Below, piece after piece: positions 9,740 to 17,971 of a stretch of 64,000 nt of DNA. Below the pieces are notes generated by a model. The model did not search any database. It was not told the origin of the DNA and was given only the letters and a program-made list of their open reading frames with translations. Source of the stretch: Streptomyces tanashiensis (lineage in GTDB: Bacteria; Actinomycetota; Actinomycetes; Streptomycetales; Streptomycetaceae); contig NZ_BMRZ01000001.1 of assembly GCF_014648895.1 (NCBI RefSeq), positions 744,001-808,000 on the forward strand, written 5' to 3'. How positions within the stretch are numbered: position 1 is the stretch's first letter; each line of letters starts with the position of its first letter. Made by a program: the position numbers and the translations under genes.

Positions 9740-10477
9740 ATGACGAATCCAGTCGGCCCGAATGTCCCCGTCCGTCTCGACGAACTCATCGAAGCCATCA
9801 AGAAGGTCCATCCCGACGCCCTGGAGCAGCTCTCGGGCGCGGTCATCGCGGCGGACCACCTCGGCGACGTCGCCGACCACCTCATCGGCCACTTCGTGGA
9901 CCAGGCCCGGCGCTCCGGCGCCTCCTGGACCGACATCGGCCGCAGCATGGGCGTCACCCGCCAGGCGGCCCAGAAGCGCTTCGTGCCGAAGGGCCCCGAC
10001 GCCGCCCAGATGGACCCGAGCGCGGGGTTCAGCCGCTTCACCCCCCGCGCCCGCAAGGTGGTCGTGACCTCCCAGGAGGAGGCCCGGACGGCCTCCCACG
10101 CGGAGATCGTGCCCGGCCACCTCGTCCTGGGCCTGCTCGCCGACCCCGAGGCGCTCGCCATGCAGTGGCTGGCCGGGCACGACGTGACGGAGGAAGCGGT
10201 GCGCGAGGCGGTGACCCCGACTCTGCCGCCGCAGGCCGAGGAGATCCCGGCGCTGATCCCGTTCGACGCGGACTCGAAGAAGGTCCTGGAGCTGACGTTC
10301 CGCGAGGCGCTGCGCCTCGGCCACAACTACGTCGGCACCGAGCACATCCTGCTGGCCCTGCTGGAGCAGGAGGACGGGCAGGGCGTGCTGAGCGGGCTCG
10401 GCCTGGACAAGGCCACGGCGGAGCGGGAGATCGCGGAGGCGGTCGCGTCGATCGCGGTCCAGACCCCGGAGTCCTGA
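9740..10477 (+). CDS. HTH plus Clp N-terminal (Clp_N) domain protein
   Basis: 245 aa. The N-terminal part (about 1-85) is helical and carries a helix-turn-helix-like stretch 'WTDIGRSMGVTRQAAQKRF' at about 60-80. Residues about 97-240 contain two Clp_N repeats, as in the N-domains of ClpA/ClpC ('RFTPRARKVVVTSQEEARTA', 'IVPGHLVLGLLADPE', 'LGHNYVGTEHILLALLEQED'). No AAA+ ATPase module follows, so it is not a chaperone itself. It may act as a DNA-binding repressor whose Clp_N part senses or recruits Clp substrates or adaptors (inference). Translation starts at the ATG predicted to be the transcript's first base. Confidence 0.88.
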   Translation: MTNPVGPNVPVRLDELIEAIKKVHPDALEQLSGAVIAADHLGDVADHLIGHFVDQARRSGASWTDIGRSMGVTRQAAQKRFVPKGPDAAQMDPSAGFSRFTPRARKVVVTSQEEARTASHAEIVPGHLVLGLLADPEALAMQWLAGHDVTEEAVREAVTPTLPPQAEEIPALIPFDADSKKVLELTFREALRLGHNYVGTEHILLALLEQEDGQGVLSGLGLDKATAEREIAEAVASIAVQTPES

Positions 10478-10484
10478 GCCCGCA

Positions 10485-10584
10485 GGACGTCGGGCGGTGC
10501 GGGCCCGGCGGACGTCGGGCGGTGCGGGCCCGGCGGACGTCGGGCGGTGCGGGCCCGGCGGACGTCGGGCGGTGCGGGCCCCGC
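10485..10584. repeat. 25-bp tandem repeat, four copies
   Basis: The unit GGACGTCGGGCGGTGCGGGC + CCGGC occurs at 10485, 10510, 10535 and 10560, the last copy losing identity near its end. It fills the gap between the convergent stops at 10477 and 10604. On the minus strand the unit matches the 3' end of the 10604-11164 gene, including its stop codon, with TGA changed to CGA. Confidence 0.9.
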
Positions 10585-10603
10585 GCCGCCCGAGCCGCGG
10601 CCG

Positions 10604-11164
10604 TCAGGCGGTGCGGGCCCGGCGGGAGACGACCGCGCGCAGCACCCGGCCGCCCTCGACGGAGAGCTCACGGGCCCGGCGCAGTCCGGTCGGGCCGTGG
10701 GCGACCGTCTCCAGGACGGCCTGCTGGCGGCGGAGCTCCCCGGCGAGCAGCGGGCCCGCGCCGTCCGCGTCCCCGGCCCGGCAGCGCTCGACGAGGCCGT
10801 CGGGCACTCCGGCCGCGTCGTACCGCCCGTGCAGGGCGAGCGCCGCGACGGAGCAGTCCCCGGCCCAGGCGCGCAGGGCTTCGGCGGTCCAGGTCTCCGG
10901 GGCTTCGGTCAGCATGGCGCGTACGGCCCCGGCGTCCTCCGTGCCGTCGGCGTCGAGGTCGACGCGGGCCTTGGCGACGGCCTCGCCCCAGGCGGCCCCG
11001 TCGCCGCGCGCGACGGCCGCCCACACGGGGCGCAGGGCGTCGGCCCCCTCGGGGGCGAGCAGCGGCAGACAGCGGTCGAGGCAGGCGAGTCCGGCCGCGG
11101 CCAGCCCTCGCGCGTCGGCCCCGTCGATCAGTTCCAGCAGGCTCCGGCCGTTCCCCGACGTCAT
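10604..11164 (-). CDS. Conserved hypothetical cytoplasmic protein
   Basis: 186 aa, mostly alpha-helical and Ala/Leu-rich, with no membrane segment, signal peptide or recognised catalytic motif. It begins 'TSGNGRSLLELIDGADARGL'. Repeated helix-loop-helix spacing and Trp/Arg positions such as 'LRPVWAAVARGDGAAWGEAV' suggest a helical-repeat fold. The ATG at 11164 is preceded by AGGAGG (on the minus strand), which supports the start and a real gene. It stands alone, convergent with the Clp-N gene. Its last eight codons are near-identical to the tandem repeat at 10485-10584. I do not recognise the family. Confidence 0.7.
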   Translation of the reverse strand: MTSGNGRSLLELIDGADARGLAAAGLACLDRCLPLLAPEGADALRPVWAAVARGDGAAWGEAVAKARVDLDADGTEDAGAVRAMLTEAPETWTAEALRAWAGDCSVAALALHGRYDAAGVPDGLVERCRAGDADGAGPLLAGELRRQQAVLETVAHGPTGLRRARELSVEGGRVLRAVVSRRARTA

Positions 11165-11321
11165 GGACGCCTCCTCGCCACCCGATGCGGACGCAGTACT
11201 TCCCCTACTGCGCCGGGGGGCGCTTTTTCGTCACTGCGCGGCCGGAATCATGCCAGTGGCCCCGGTGCGCTGCATAGAGGTCGGACGGGCGAGGAACCGC
11301 TCCCCCTCCAGCGTCGGGCGC

Positions 11322-12950
11322 TCAGCGCACCTTCGCCGCGAGCGACCTGAACTGGTCCCAGGTCAGTGTCGGTTTCGCCGGGTCCCAGACCTTCTGCGCG
11401 AGGGCCGTGAGCGGCAGGCGGATGCCGTCCGCCACCTGGGCCTGCGTCTGGGCCCGCGACAGGTCGCACCAGACCGCGAAGCGCGCGCCGAGGATCTGGG
11501 GGTCGTACCGCGCCGGCACGGGCGTGGTGCCGCGCACGACGAGCGGGGTCCACTGCTCGTAGATCCGGCGGCCGGTGGGGTACGTGAAGTCGTTGGGCTG
11601 GCCGAGGACGTAGTACAGGTACTCGTCGTTGAGGTTGACCAGCCGCCGGCCCGCGCTCAGGTACGAGACGGGCTCCCGGGCGCCGATCTCCTTGCCCGTC
11701 CAGTACTCGACCTGGAGGTCCTCGGCGGCGCTCACGACCCCGCCCGTGAAGAAGCCGTCGTTCCACGCCTTGAGCGTCTTGCCGGTGGGCCGGACGACGG
11801 CCGCGCGGTCGTTGAGCCAGCCGGTGGCGAGGTCCTGGACGCGGCCGGAGGGGCCGTACTTCGCGCGCGCGGCCGCCGCCAGCCCCGGGTAGCTCGCCTC
11901 GGGGTTCTTGGACATCAGGGCGACGTACTCGTCGGCCCCGAGGTGCCAGTACGCCCCGGGGAAGAGCTGGGTGTACTCGCGCAGCAGGTCGTCGACGATC
12001 CGGGCCGCGGCGGGGTCGGAGATGTCCACGGCCCCGCGCGGGGTCCGGCCGCTCGCGCTGACGAGCTGGAGGTCCGGGTGGGCGGCGATGACGGCGCCGA
12101 GGTGTCCCGGCGAGTCGATCTCGGGGACGACCGTGATGTGGCGGCTCGCCGCGAGGGCGAGGATGCGGCGGACCTCGGCCTTGGTGAGGTGCTGCTGCGA
12201 CACGACCTCGGGGTGGCTGTCGGAGGCGATCCGGAAGCCCTGGTCGTCGGAGAAGTGCAGTCCGAGCTGGTTGAGCTTGAGGTCGCCCATCTCGCGGATG
12301 CGGTCCTCGATCCAGGCGGCGGTGAAGTGCTTGCGGGCGATGTCCAGGTTCAGCCCGCGCTGGGGCTTGGCGGGCCGGTCGGTGACGGTCCCCTCGGGTA
12401 TCGCCCCGGTGGCCTTCACCGACTGCTTGAGCGTGCGGGTGCCGTAGAAGACGCCCGCCTCGTCGGGGCCGGCGATCCGGACCCGGCCGTCGCGGACCGT
12501 CAGGGTGTACGACTCGGGGGCGCCCGTCCCGCCCACGGCCAGTTCGACGTCCCCGGCTCCGGCCGCGGCGGCACCGCGGTACGGAATGCCGAGCTCCCCG
12601 GCGAGCAGCCGTCCCTCGTCGGCGAGGGCCTCGCTGTTCGCGCCGAGGACGACCCCGCCGGTGGGCGCGGGCTTCCAGCCGGGGCCGCGGGCGGCCTCGT
12701 GCGCGCGGACGGAGGGGACGGTGCGGGGCGCGGTGGAGAGGGGGTAGTTCTTCGTGGGCGTCGGCGTGGGCGGCGGCGTCGGGCTGGGCGGCGGGGCGCT
12801 CGTCGGCGCGGCGCTCGCGGTCGCTCCCGTGGAGGACGGGCCGGCCGGACCTGACGGAGATCCGTTCGAACAGGCCGCCACGGTGGCCAGTGCCACCGCG
12901 GTCGCCAGAAGGGCGGGGCCCCGGCGAGGCCCCCGAATGGAGTACCGCAT
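11322..12950 (-). CDS. GH20 beta-N-acetylhexosaminidase, secreted lipoprotein
   Basis: 542 aa from the ATG at 12950, chosen because AGGA lies about 8 nt upstream and a typical lipoprotein signal follows ('ALLATAVALATVAACSNG'). A Ser/Pro/Thr linker covers about 25-60. A GH20b N-terminal domain follows, then the TIM barrel: 'RGLNLDIARKHFTAAWIEDR', 'HFSDDQGFRIASDS', 'VVPEIDSPGHL' and the catalytic pair in 'HLGADEYV' (Asp-Glu). Expected to release terminal GlcNAc/GalNAc from chitin fragments or wall glycans outside the cell, using substrate-assisted catalysis. Monocistronic. I looked for a DasR-type site upstream and did not find a convincing one. Confidence 0.92.
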   Translation of the reverse strand: MRYSIRGPRRGPALLATAVALATVAACSNGSPSGPAGPSSTGATASAAPTSAPPPSPTPPPTPTPTKNYPLSTAPRTVPSVRAHEAARGPGWKPAPTGGVVLGANSEALADEGRLLAGELGIPYRGAAAAGAGDVELAVGGTGAPESYTLTVRDGRVRIAGPDEAGVFYGTRTLKQSVKATGAIPEGTVTDRPAKPQRGLNLDIARKHFTAAWIEDRIREMGDLKLNQLGLHFSDDQGFRIASDSHPEVVSQQHLTKAEVRRILALAASRHITVVPEIDSPGHLGAVIAAHPDLQLVSASGRTPRGAVDISDPAAARIVDDLLREYTQLFPGAYWHLGADEYVALMSKNPEASYPGLAAAARAKYGPSGRVQDLATGWLNDRAAVVRPTGKTLKAWNDGFFTGGVVSAAEDLQVEYWTGKEIGAREPVSYLSAGRRLVNLNDEYLYYVLGQPNDFTYPTGRRIYEQWTPLVVRGTTPVPARYDPQILGARFAVWCDLSRAQTQAQVADGIRLPLTALAQKVWDPAKPTLTWDQFRSLAAKVR

Positions 12951-13060
12951 CAATCGGAATCCTCTCGTACGGATGGCCGTACGACCAGTCGGCACCATGG
13001 ATCCCGTCACGGGACCGGAAGCCGATCGTCCATCATCTGTTCCGAAACTCTCCCTTCCGG

Positions 13061-13726
13061 GTGAAATTCGCGCATCCGTCGGACACTTCCCTCATCCCGT
13101 CGATAACGTTCAGTCACGCCCACCCCACCCGTCCCGGAGTACCGGAGCCCACGCTGACCAGCGACACCCACGCCCCCTGCCGGAAGCCGGGCTCCGCGGA
13201 CTCGCCTGCGATACCCGCGCAGCAGTCCCGCCCCCGGCACCCGGGCGGTCTCGTCGGATTCAACGCGGCCTCGCCCTCCGAGGCCGTGGCCCTACTGCTG
13301 ACCTGCTGCCACAGCGCACGCTGGGCGGAGCGGGTGGCGGCACACCGCCCGTACCCGACCGTGGACGCCCTGCTCGCCGCCGCCGACGAGGCCGGGTACG
13401 ACCTGTCCCGGGCCGATCTCGACGAGGCCCTGGCCGCCGAGTCCTCCGCGCTGCCGCACCCGGACGCCCCGCCGGCCGCCCGGACCGCGCTGCGGGCCGC
13501 CCACGCCGCGTACGAGAGCAGCTTCGGACACGCGTTCGTGATCAGCCTCGACGGAGTGCGTCCCGGGGAGCGGCTCGACCAGGTACTGGCCGGTATCCGG
13601 TCACGTCTCGGCAACGAAGCGGAGGAGGAGCGGGTGGTCGCGGCCGAGGAGCTCCGCCGTCTCGCGCGCGCCCGGCTGGCCTTCCGGCTGGCCGAGGGGC
13701 TCACACCGCGACACTCCGAGCTGTGA
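13061..13726 (+). CDS. OHCU decarboxylase (2-oxo-4-hydroxy-4-carboxy-5-ureidoimidazoline decarboxylase)
   Basis: The family domain starts near 13250 ('VGFNAASPSEAVALLLTCCH'). It contains the helical blocks 'ARWAERVAAHRPYPTVDALL' and 'YESSFGHAFVISLDGVRPGE', ending in a helix rich in Glu/Arg ('EEERVVAAEELRRLARARLA'). OHCU decarboxylase makes (S)-allantoin in urate breakdown. The start is uncertain: the GTG at 13061 gives 221 aa with an unusual 60-residue lead, no good binding site is seen, and no in-frame ATG or GTG lies closer to the domain. The length from the domain start (about 160 aa) fits the family. No other urate-pathway gene is in the window. Confidence 0.75.
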   Translation: MKFAHPSDTSLIPSITFSHAHPTRPGVPEPTLTSDTHAPCRKPGSADSPAIPAQQSRPRHPGGLVGFNAASPSEAVALLLTCCHSARWAERVAAHRPYPTVDALLAAADEAGYDLSRADLDEALAAESSALPHPDAPPAARTALRAAHAAYESSFGHAFVISLDGVRPGERLDQVLAGIRSRLGNEAEEERVVAAEELRRLARARLAFRLAEGLTPRHSEL

Positions 13727-13918
13727 TTCCGTCCGAAATACGGCGATTCGGGCCTGTGTGATAGCCCGTCCGTGCCTGTTTGATCACACCGATGGACCCC
13801 GCGCGAGCGAACCGACAAGTCGTCGCTACGATGACCGGGGCCGGTGGACCGTACCCGGCCGGGTCAGACCGACAGAGAAGCCGGCCGACCCTGATCCCCG
13901 CTCCCGGAGGGTTTTTCC

Positions 13919-14299
13919 GTGCCGGCTGGAACGCTGTACCGCGGCCGGGAAGGAATGTGGAGCTGGGTGGCTCATCGAGTCACCGGCGTCCTCATCTTCT
14001 TCTTCCTGTTCGTACACGTGCTGGACACCGCTCTCGTCCGCGTCTCCCCCGAGGCGTACGACGAGGTCGTCGCGACCTACAAGACGCCGATCGTCGCTCT
14101 CCTCGAGTACGGCCTCGTCGCTGCCATCCTCTTCCACGCGCTGAACGGCCTCCGGGTCATCGCGGTGGACTTCTGGTCCAAGGGCCCGCGCTACCAGAAG
14201 CAGATGCTCTGGACCGTCGTGGGCATCTGGGTCGTGCTGATGGCGGGCTCGCTGTACCCCGTCCTCGGCCACGCCGCACGTGAACTGTTCGGGAGCTGA
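13919..14299 (+). CDS. sdhC: Succinate dehydrogenase cytochrome b556 subunit
   Basis: 126 aa with three membrane helices (about 20-40, 57-77, 92-115). 'GREGMWSWVAHRVTGVLIFF' is the SdhC signature with the conserved Ser/His/Arg near the quinone site. His33 and His73 ('LFHALNGLR') are the candidate haem ligands. With SdhD it anchors SdhAB and passes electrons to menaquinone. GTG start at 13919 preceded by GGAGG. First gene of sdhCDAB; a TACGAT -10-like hexamer lies at 13827-13832. Confidence 0.95.
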   Translation: MPAGTLYRGREGMWSWVAHRVTGVLIFFFLFVHVLDTALVRVSPEAYDEVVATYKTPIVALLEYGLVAAILFHALNGLRVIAVDFWSKGPRYQKQMLWTVVGIWVVLMAGSLYPVLGHAARELFGS

Positions 14300-14307
14300 C
14301 GCCACTC

Positions 14308-14787
14308 ATGTCTGCTGACACGACCTCCGCAGCGATCGGCCCCGTCGAGGGCGGCGCGCACTACGACGTGGACAACCCCGCGCCGTACATCGAGGCCCCC
14401 CGCAAGCGCACGGGCAAGACCCCGCGCGCGACCCGCGGCAACTTCGAGATGGCCGCATGGCTCTTCATGCGCCTCTCCGGCGTGGTCCTCGTCGTCCTGG
14501 TCCTCGGCCACCTGCTGATCCAGCTCTTCCTGGACGGCGGCGTCTCCAAGATCGGCTTCGCCTTCGTGGCCGGCCGCTGGGCGTCCCCGTTCTGGCAGGT
14601 CTGGGACCTGCTGATGCTCTGGCTCGCCATGCTGCACGGCGCCAACGGTCTCCGTACGGTCATCAACGACTACGCGGAGCGGGCCAACACGCGCCTGTGG
14701 CTCAAGGGCCTGCTGTACACCGCCACGGTGTTCACCATCCTTCTGGGCACGCTGGTGATCTTCACCTTCGACCCGAACATCCGCTAG
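14308..14787 (+). CDS. sdhD: Succinate dehydrogenase hydrophobic membrane anchor subunit
   Basis: 159 aa: a 45-residue soluble N-terminus with 'YIEAPRKRTGKTPR', then three membrane helices ('AWLFMRLSGVVLVVLVLGHL', 'WQVWDLLMLWLAMLHGANGL', 'YTATVFTILLGTLVIFTF'). 'MLHGANGLRTVINDY' is the anchor's conserved H-x-x-NG-R block. It pairs with SdhC to bind haem and quinone. It starts 8 nt after sdhC, so it is in the same operon. Confidence 0.95.
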   Translation: MSADTTSAAIGPVEGGAHYDVDNPAPYIEAPRKRTGKTPRATRGNFEMAAWLFMRLSGVVLVVLVLGHLLIQLFLDGGVSKIGFAFVAGRWASPFWQVWDLLMLWLAMLHGANGLRTVINDYAERANTRLWLKGLLYTATVFTILLGTLVIFTFDPNIR

Positions 14788-14812
14788 GCACGGGGCTGAG
14801 GTAATCCACGTC

Positions 14813-16567
14813 ATGAAGATCCACAAGTACGACACCGTCATCGTCGGCGCCGGCGGCGCCGGCATGCGCGCCGCCATCGAGTCGACGAAGCGCAGCCGCA
14901 CCGCCGTGCTGACGAAGCTCTACCCCACCCGCTCCCACACGGGCGCCGCGCAGGGCGGCATGGCCGCCGCGCTGGCGAACGTGGAGGAGGACAACTGGGA
15001 GTGGCACACCTTCGACACGGTCAAGGGCGGTGACTACCTGGTCGACCAGGACGCCGCCGAGATCCTGGCGAAGGAGGCCATCGACGCCGTCCTCGACCTG
15101 GAGAAGATGGGCCTGCCGTTCAACCGCACCCCGAACGGCACCATCGACCAGCGCCGCTTCGGCGGTCACTCCCGCAACCACGGCGAGGCCCCGGTCCGCC
15201 GGTCCTGCTACGCCGCGGACCGCACCGGCCACATGATCCTCCAGACGCTGTACCAGAACTGCGTCAAGGAGGGCGTGGAGTTCTTCAACGAGTTCTACGT
15301 CCTGGACCAGCTGATCACCGAGGTCGACGGGGTCAAGCACTCCGCGGGCGTCGTCGCCTACGAGCTGGCCACCGGCGAGATCCACATCTTCCAGGCGAAG
15401 GCCGTGATCTACGCCTCCGGCGGCACCGGCAAGTTCTTCAAGGTGACCTCCAACGCGCACACCCTGACCGGTGACGGCCAGGCCGCCTGCTACCGCCGCG
15501 GTCTGCCCCTGGAGGACATGGAGTTCTTCCAGTTCCACCCGACGGGCATCTGGCGCATGGGCATCCTGCTGACGGAGGGCGCCCGTGGTGAGGGCGGCAT
15601 CCTCCGCAACAAGGACGGCGAGCGCTTCATGGAGAAGTACGCGCCGGTCATGAAGGACCTCGCGTCCCGTGACGTCGTCTCCCGCTCCATCTACACGGAG
15701 ATCCGCGAGGGCCGCGGCTGCGGTCCCGAGGGCGACCACGTCTACCTGGACCTGACGCACCTCCCGCCGGAGCAGCTCGACGCCAAGCTCCCGGACATCA
15801 CCGAGTTCGCCCGTACGTACCTCGGCATCGAGCCGTACACGGACCCGATCCCGATCCAGCCCACCGCGCACTACGCCATGGGCGGCATCCCGACGAACGT
15901 CGAGGGTGAGGTCCTCTCGGACAACACCACCGTCGTCCCGGGCCTGTACGCGGCCGGCGAGGTCGCCTGCGTCTCCGTGCACGGCGCCAACCGTCTCGGC
16001 ACCAACTCGCTGCTCGACATCAACGTCTTCGGCAAGCGCTCCGGCATCGCCGCCGCCGAGTACTCCGCCAAGCACGACTACGTCGAGCTGCCGGAGAACC
16101 CCGAGGCGCTCGTCGTCGCCACGATCGAGAAGCTCCGCAACTCCACGGGCAGCGAGCGGGTCGCCGACCTGCGCCGCGAGCTCCAGGAGACGATGGACGC
16201 CAACGTGATGGTGTTCCGCACGGAGCAGACCATCAAGACGGCCGTCGAGAAGATCGCCGAGCTGCGCGAGCGCTACGAGAACGTGTCCATCCAGGACAAG
16301 GGCAAGCGCTTCAACACGGACCTCCTGGAGGCCATCGAGCTGGGCAACCTGCTCGAACTGGCCGAGGTCATGGCCGTCTCGGCCCTGGCGCGCAAGGAGT
16401 CCCGCGGCGGTCACTACCGCGAGGACTACCCGAACCGCGACGACGTCAACTTCATGCGCCACACCATGGCGTACCGCGAGGTCGGCGAGGACGGCTCCGA
16501 GACCGTCCGTCTCGACTACAAGCCGGTCGTCCAGACCCGCTACCAGCCGATGGAGCGTAAGTACTGA
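14813..16567 (+). CDS. sdhA: Succinate dehydrogenase flavoprotein subunit
   Basis: 584 aa, full length for the family. The dinucleotide fold 'DTVIVGAGGAGMRAAIES' comes first, then 'YPTRSHTGAAQGGMAAA' in which His42 is the expected covalent FAD attachment. 'RRFGGHSRNHGEAPVRRSC', 'FFQFHPTGIW' and 'QPTAHYAMGGIPTN' supply active-site Arg/His/Thr. It ends with the typical C-terminal helix and 'DYPNRDDVNFMRHT'. It oxidises succinate to fumarate at the cytoplasmic face. The stop overlaps the sdhB start by one base (TGATG). Confidence 0.97.
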   Translation: MKIHKYDTVIVGAGGAGMRAAIESTKRSRTAVLTKLYPTRSHTGAAQGGMAAALANVEEDNWEWHTFDTVKGGDYLVDQDAAEILAKEAIDAVLDLEKMGLPFNRTPNGTIDQRRFGGHSRNHGEAPVRRSCYAADRTGHMILQTLYQNCVKEGVEFFNEFYVLDQLITEVDGVKHSAGVVAYELATGEIHIFQAKAVIYASGGTGKFFKVTSNAHTLTGDGQAACYRRGLPLEDMEFFQFHPTGIWRMGILLTEGARGEGGILRNKDGERFMEKYAPVMKDLASRDVVSRSIYTEIREGRGCGPEGDHVYLDLTHLPPEQLDAKLPDITEFARTYLGIEPYTDPIPIQPTAHYAMGGIPTNVEGEVLSDNTTVVPGLYAAGEVACVSVHGANRLGTNSLLDINVFGKRSGIAAAEYSAKHDYVELPENPEALVVATIEKLRNSTGSERVADLRRELQETMDANVMVFRTEQTIKTAVEKIAELRERYENVSIQDKGKRFNTDLLEAIELGNLLELAEVMAVSALARKESRGGHYREDYPNRDDVNFMRHTMAYREVGEDGSETVRLDYKPVVQTRYQPMERKY

Positions 16568-17325
16568 TGGCTACCCCCGTACTGGACAAGGTCGAGGCGG
16601 AGTCCGCCGCCTCCCCGTACATCACGGTCACGATGCGGATCCGCCGCTTCAACCCCGAGGTGTCGGACGCCGCGGTCTGGGAGGACTTCCAGATCGAGAT
16701 CGACCCGAAGGAGCGTGTCCTCGACGCCCTTCACAAGATCAAGTGGGACGTCGACGGCACGCTGACGTTCCGTCGCTCCTGCGCGCACGGCATCTGCGGC
16801 TCGGACGCGATGCGGATCAACGGCAAGAACAGGCTCGCCTGCAAGACGCTGATCAAGGACATCAACCCCGAGAAGCCGATCACGGTCGAGGCCATCAAGG
16901 GCCTGACGGTCCTGAAGGACCTGGTCGTGGACATGGAGCCGTTCTTCCAGGCGTACCGGGACGTCATGCCGTTCCTGGTCACCAAGGGGAACGAGCCGAC
17001 GCGTGAGCGCCTGCAGTCCGCCGAGGACCGTGAGCGCTTCGACGACACCACCAAGTGCATCCTGTGCGCCGCGTGCACGTCGTCCTGCCCGGTCTTCTGG
17101 AACGACGGCCAGTACTTCGGTCCGGCCGCGATCGTCAACGCGCACCGCTTCATCTTCGACTCGCGTGACGAGGCGGGCGAGCAGCGCCTGGAGATCCTGA
17201 ACGACAAGGACGGCGTGTGGCGCTGCCGCACGACGTTCAACTGCACGGACGCGTGCCCGCGTGGCATCGAGGTCACGAAGGCCATCCAGGAGGTGAAGCG
17301 CGCGCTGATCACGCGTCGCTTCTGA
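16567..17325 (+). CDS. sdhB: Succinate dehydrogenase iron-sulfur subunit
   Basis: 252 aa. N-terminal 2Fe-2S ferredoxin domain with 'CAHGICGSDAM' (Cys72, Cys77) and Cys92. The C-terminal domain has 'CILCAACTSSCP' and 'CTDACPRGIEV' for the 4Fe-4S and 3Fe-4S clusters. It relays electrons from SdhA to the membrane anchor. It is translationally coupled to sdhA through the TGATG overlap and is the last gene of the operon. Confidence 0.97.
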   Translation: MATPVLDKVEAESAASPYITVTMRIRRFNPEVSDAAVWEDFQIEIDPKERVLDALHKIKWDVDGTLTFRRSCAHGICGSDAMRINGKNRLACKTLIKDINPEKPITVEAIKGLTVLKDLVVDMEPFFQAYRDVMPFLVTKGNEPTRERLQSAEDRERFDDTTKCILCAACTSSCPVFWNDGQYFGPAAIVNAHRFIFDSRDEAGEQRLEILNDKDGVWRCRTTFNCTDACPRGIEVTKAIQEVKRALITRRF

Positions 17326-17407
17326 CCTTCGGGTTCGGTGCTTCGGCCCGCTTCTGTACGCTGCGGCGTGCAGGAGCGGGCTTTTTCTTTGTGGAGGACG
17401 GGGACTG

Positions 17408-17950
17408 ATGAGCGAGCCGAACCCTTACGCGGACGGTGAGTACCAGTGGGGGCCGGGGCAGCAGGGCGGGACGCCCGGGAGCCCGGCGTACGGATACCCC
17501 CAGGGCGGGACGCCCGCGTACGGGTACCCGCAGACGCCGCCGTCCTACCAGCCGACCCTGCCGGGTGGCGTGCCGGTGCCGCCGCAGCAGCCGCCGGCGG
17601 GCGCGGGGGCGCCGCTGCTGAGCCTCGGTGACATCACCGTGGTCGGCGACCAGATCATCACCCCGGCGGGCAGCATGCCGCTCAAGGGCGCCGTGTGGAA
17701 CGCGATGGACATGTCGCGGACCGAGGAGAAGATGCCCACCGTGGCGATCGTCCTCGCCGTCATCTTCTTCATCTTCTGCCTGCTCGGCCTGCTGTTCCTG
17801 CTGATGAAGGAGAAGTCCACGACCGGCTTCATCCAGGTCACGGTGACCAGCGGCGGCCGGCACCACTCGACGATGATCCCGGCGACCGGCCCGGACACCA
17901 TCCACTGGGTCATGGGACAGCTCAACTACGCGCGCTCGCTGAGCATGTGA
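17408..17950 (+). CDS. Conserved Streptomyces membrane protein with Tyr/Pro/Gln-rich N-terminus
   Basis: 180 aa. The first 65 residues are low complexity with repeats of the type 'YGYPQGGTPAYGYPQ'. A short beta-rich segment follows ('LSLGDITVVGDQIITPAGS'), then one transmembrane helix at about 115-137 ('VAIVLAVIFFIFCLLGLLFL'). The C-terminal tail of about 40 residues ('FIQVTVTSGGRHHSTMIPA') is likely a small beta domain. ATG at 17408 with a GGAGGA binding site. Function unknown; the gene lies 82 nt after sdhB and could be read through from it. Confidence 0.75.
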   Translation: MSEPNPYADGEYQWGPGQQGGTPGSPAYGYPQGGTPAYGYPQTPPSYQPTLPGGVPVPPQQPPAGAGAPLLSLGDITVVGDQIITPAGSMPLKGAVWNAMDMSRTEEKMPTVAIVLAVIFFIFCLLGLLFLLMKEKSTTGFIQVTVTSGGRHHSTMIPATGPDTIHWVMGQLNYARSLSM

Positions 17951-17971
17951 CCCTCGGCCTCCTCCAGGGGG

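Noticed and set aside
10485..10584. Possible CRISPR array (also 63181-63300)
   Set aside because: Units are directly adjacent with no spacers and no cas genes occur in the window; these are simple tandem repeats.
12951..13060. DasR site upstream of the GH20 hexosaminidase
   Set aside because: ACTGGTCGTACGGCCATC resembles half-sites but the spacing is two bases too long for the DasR core.
13756..13789. GTGTGAT ... ATCACAC dyad before sdhC as a Crp or Rex site
   Set aside because: Half-sites are about 20 nt apart, which fits neither the Crp (N6) nor the Rex spacing.
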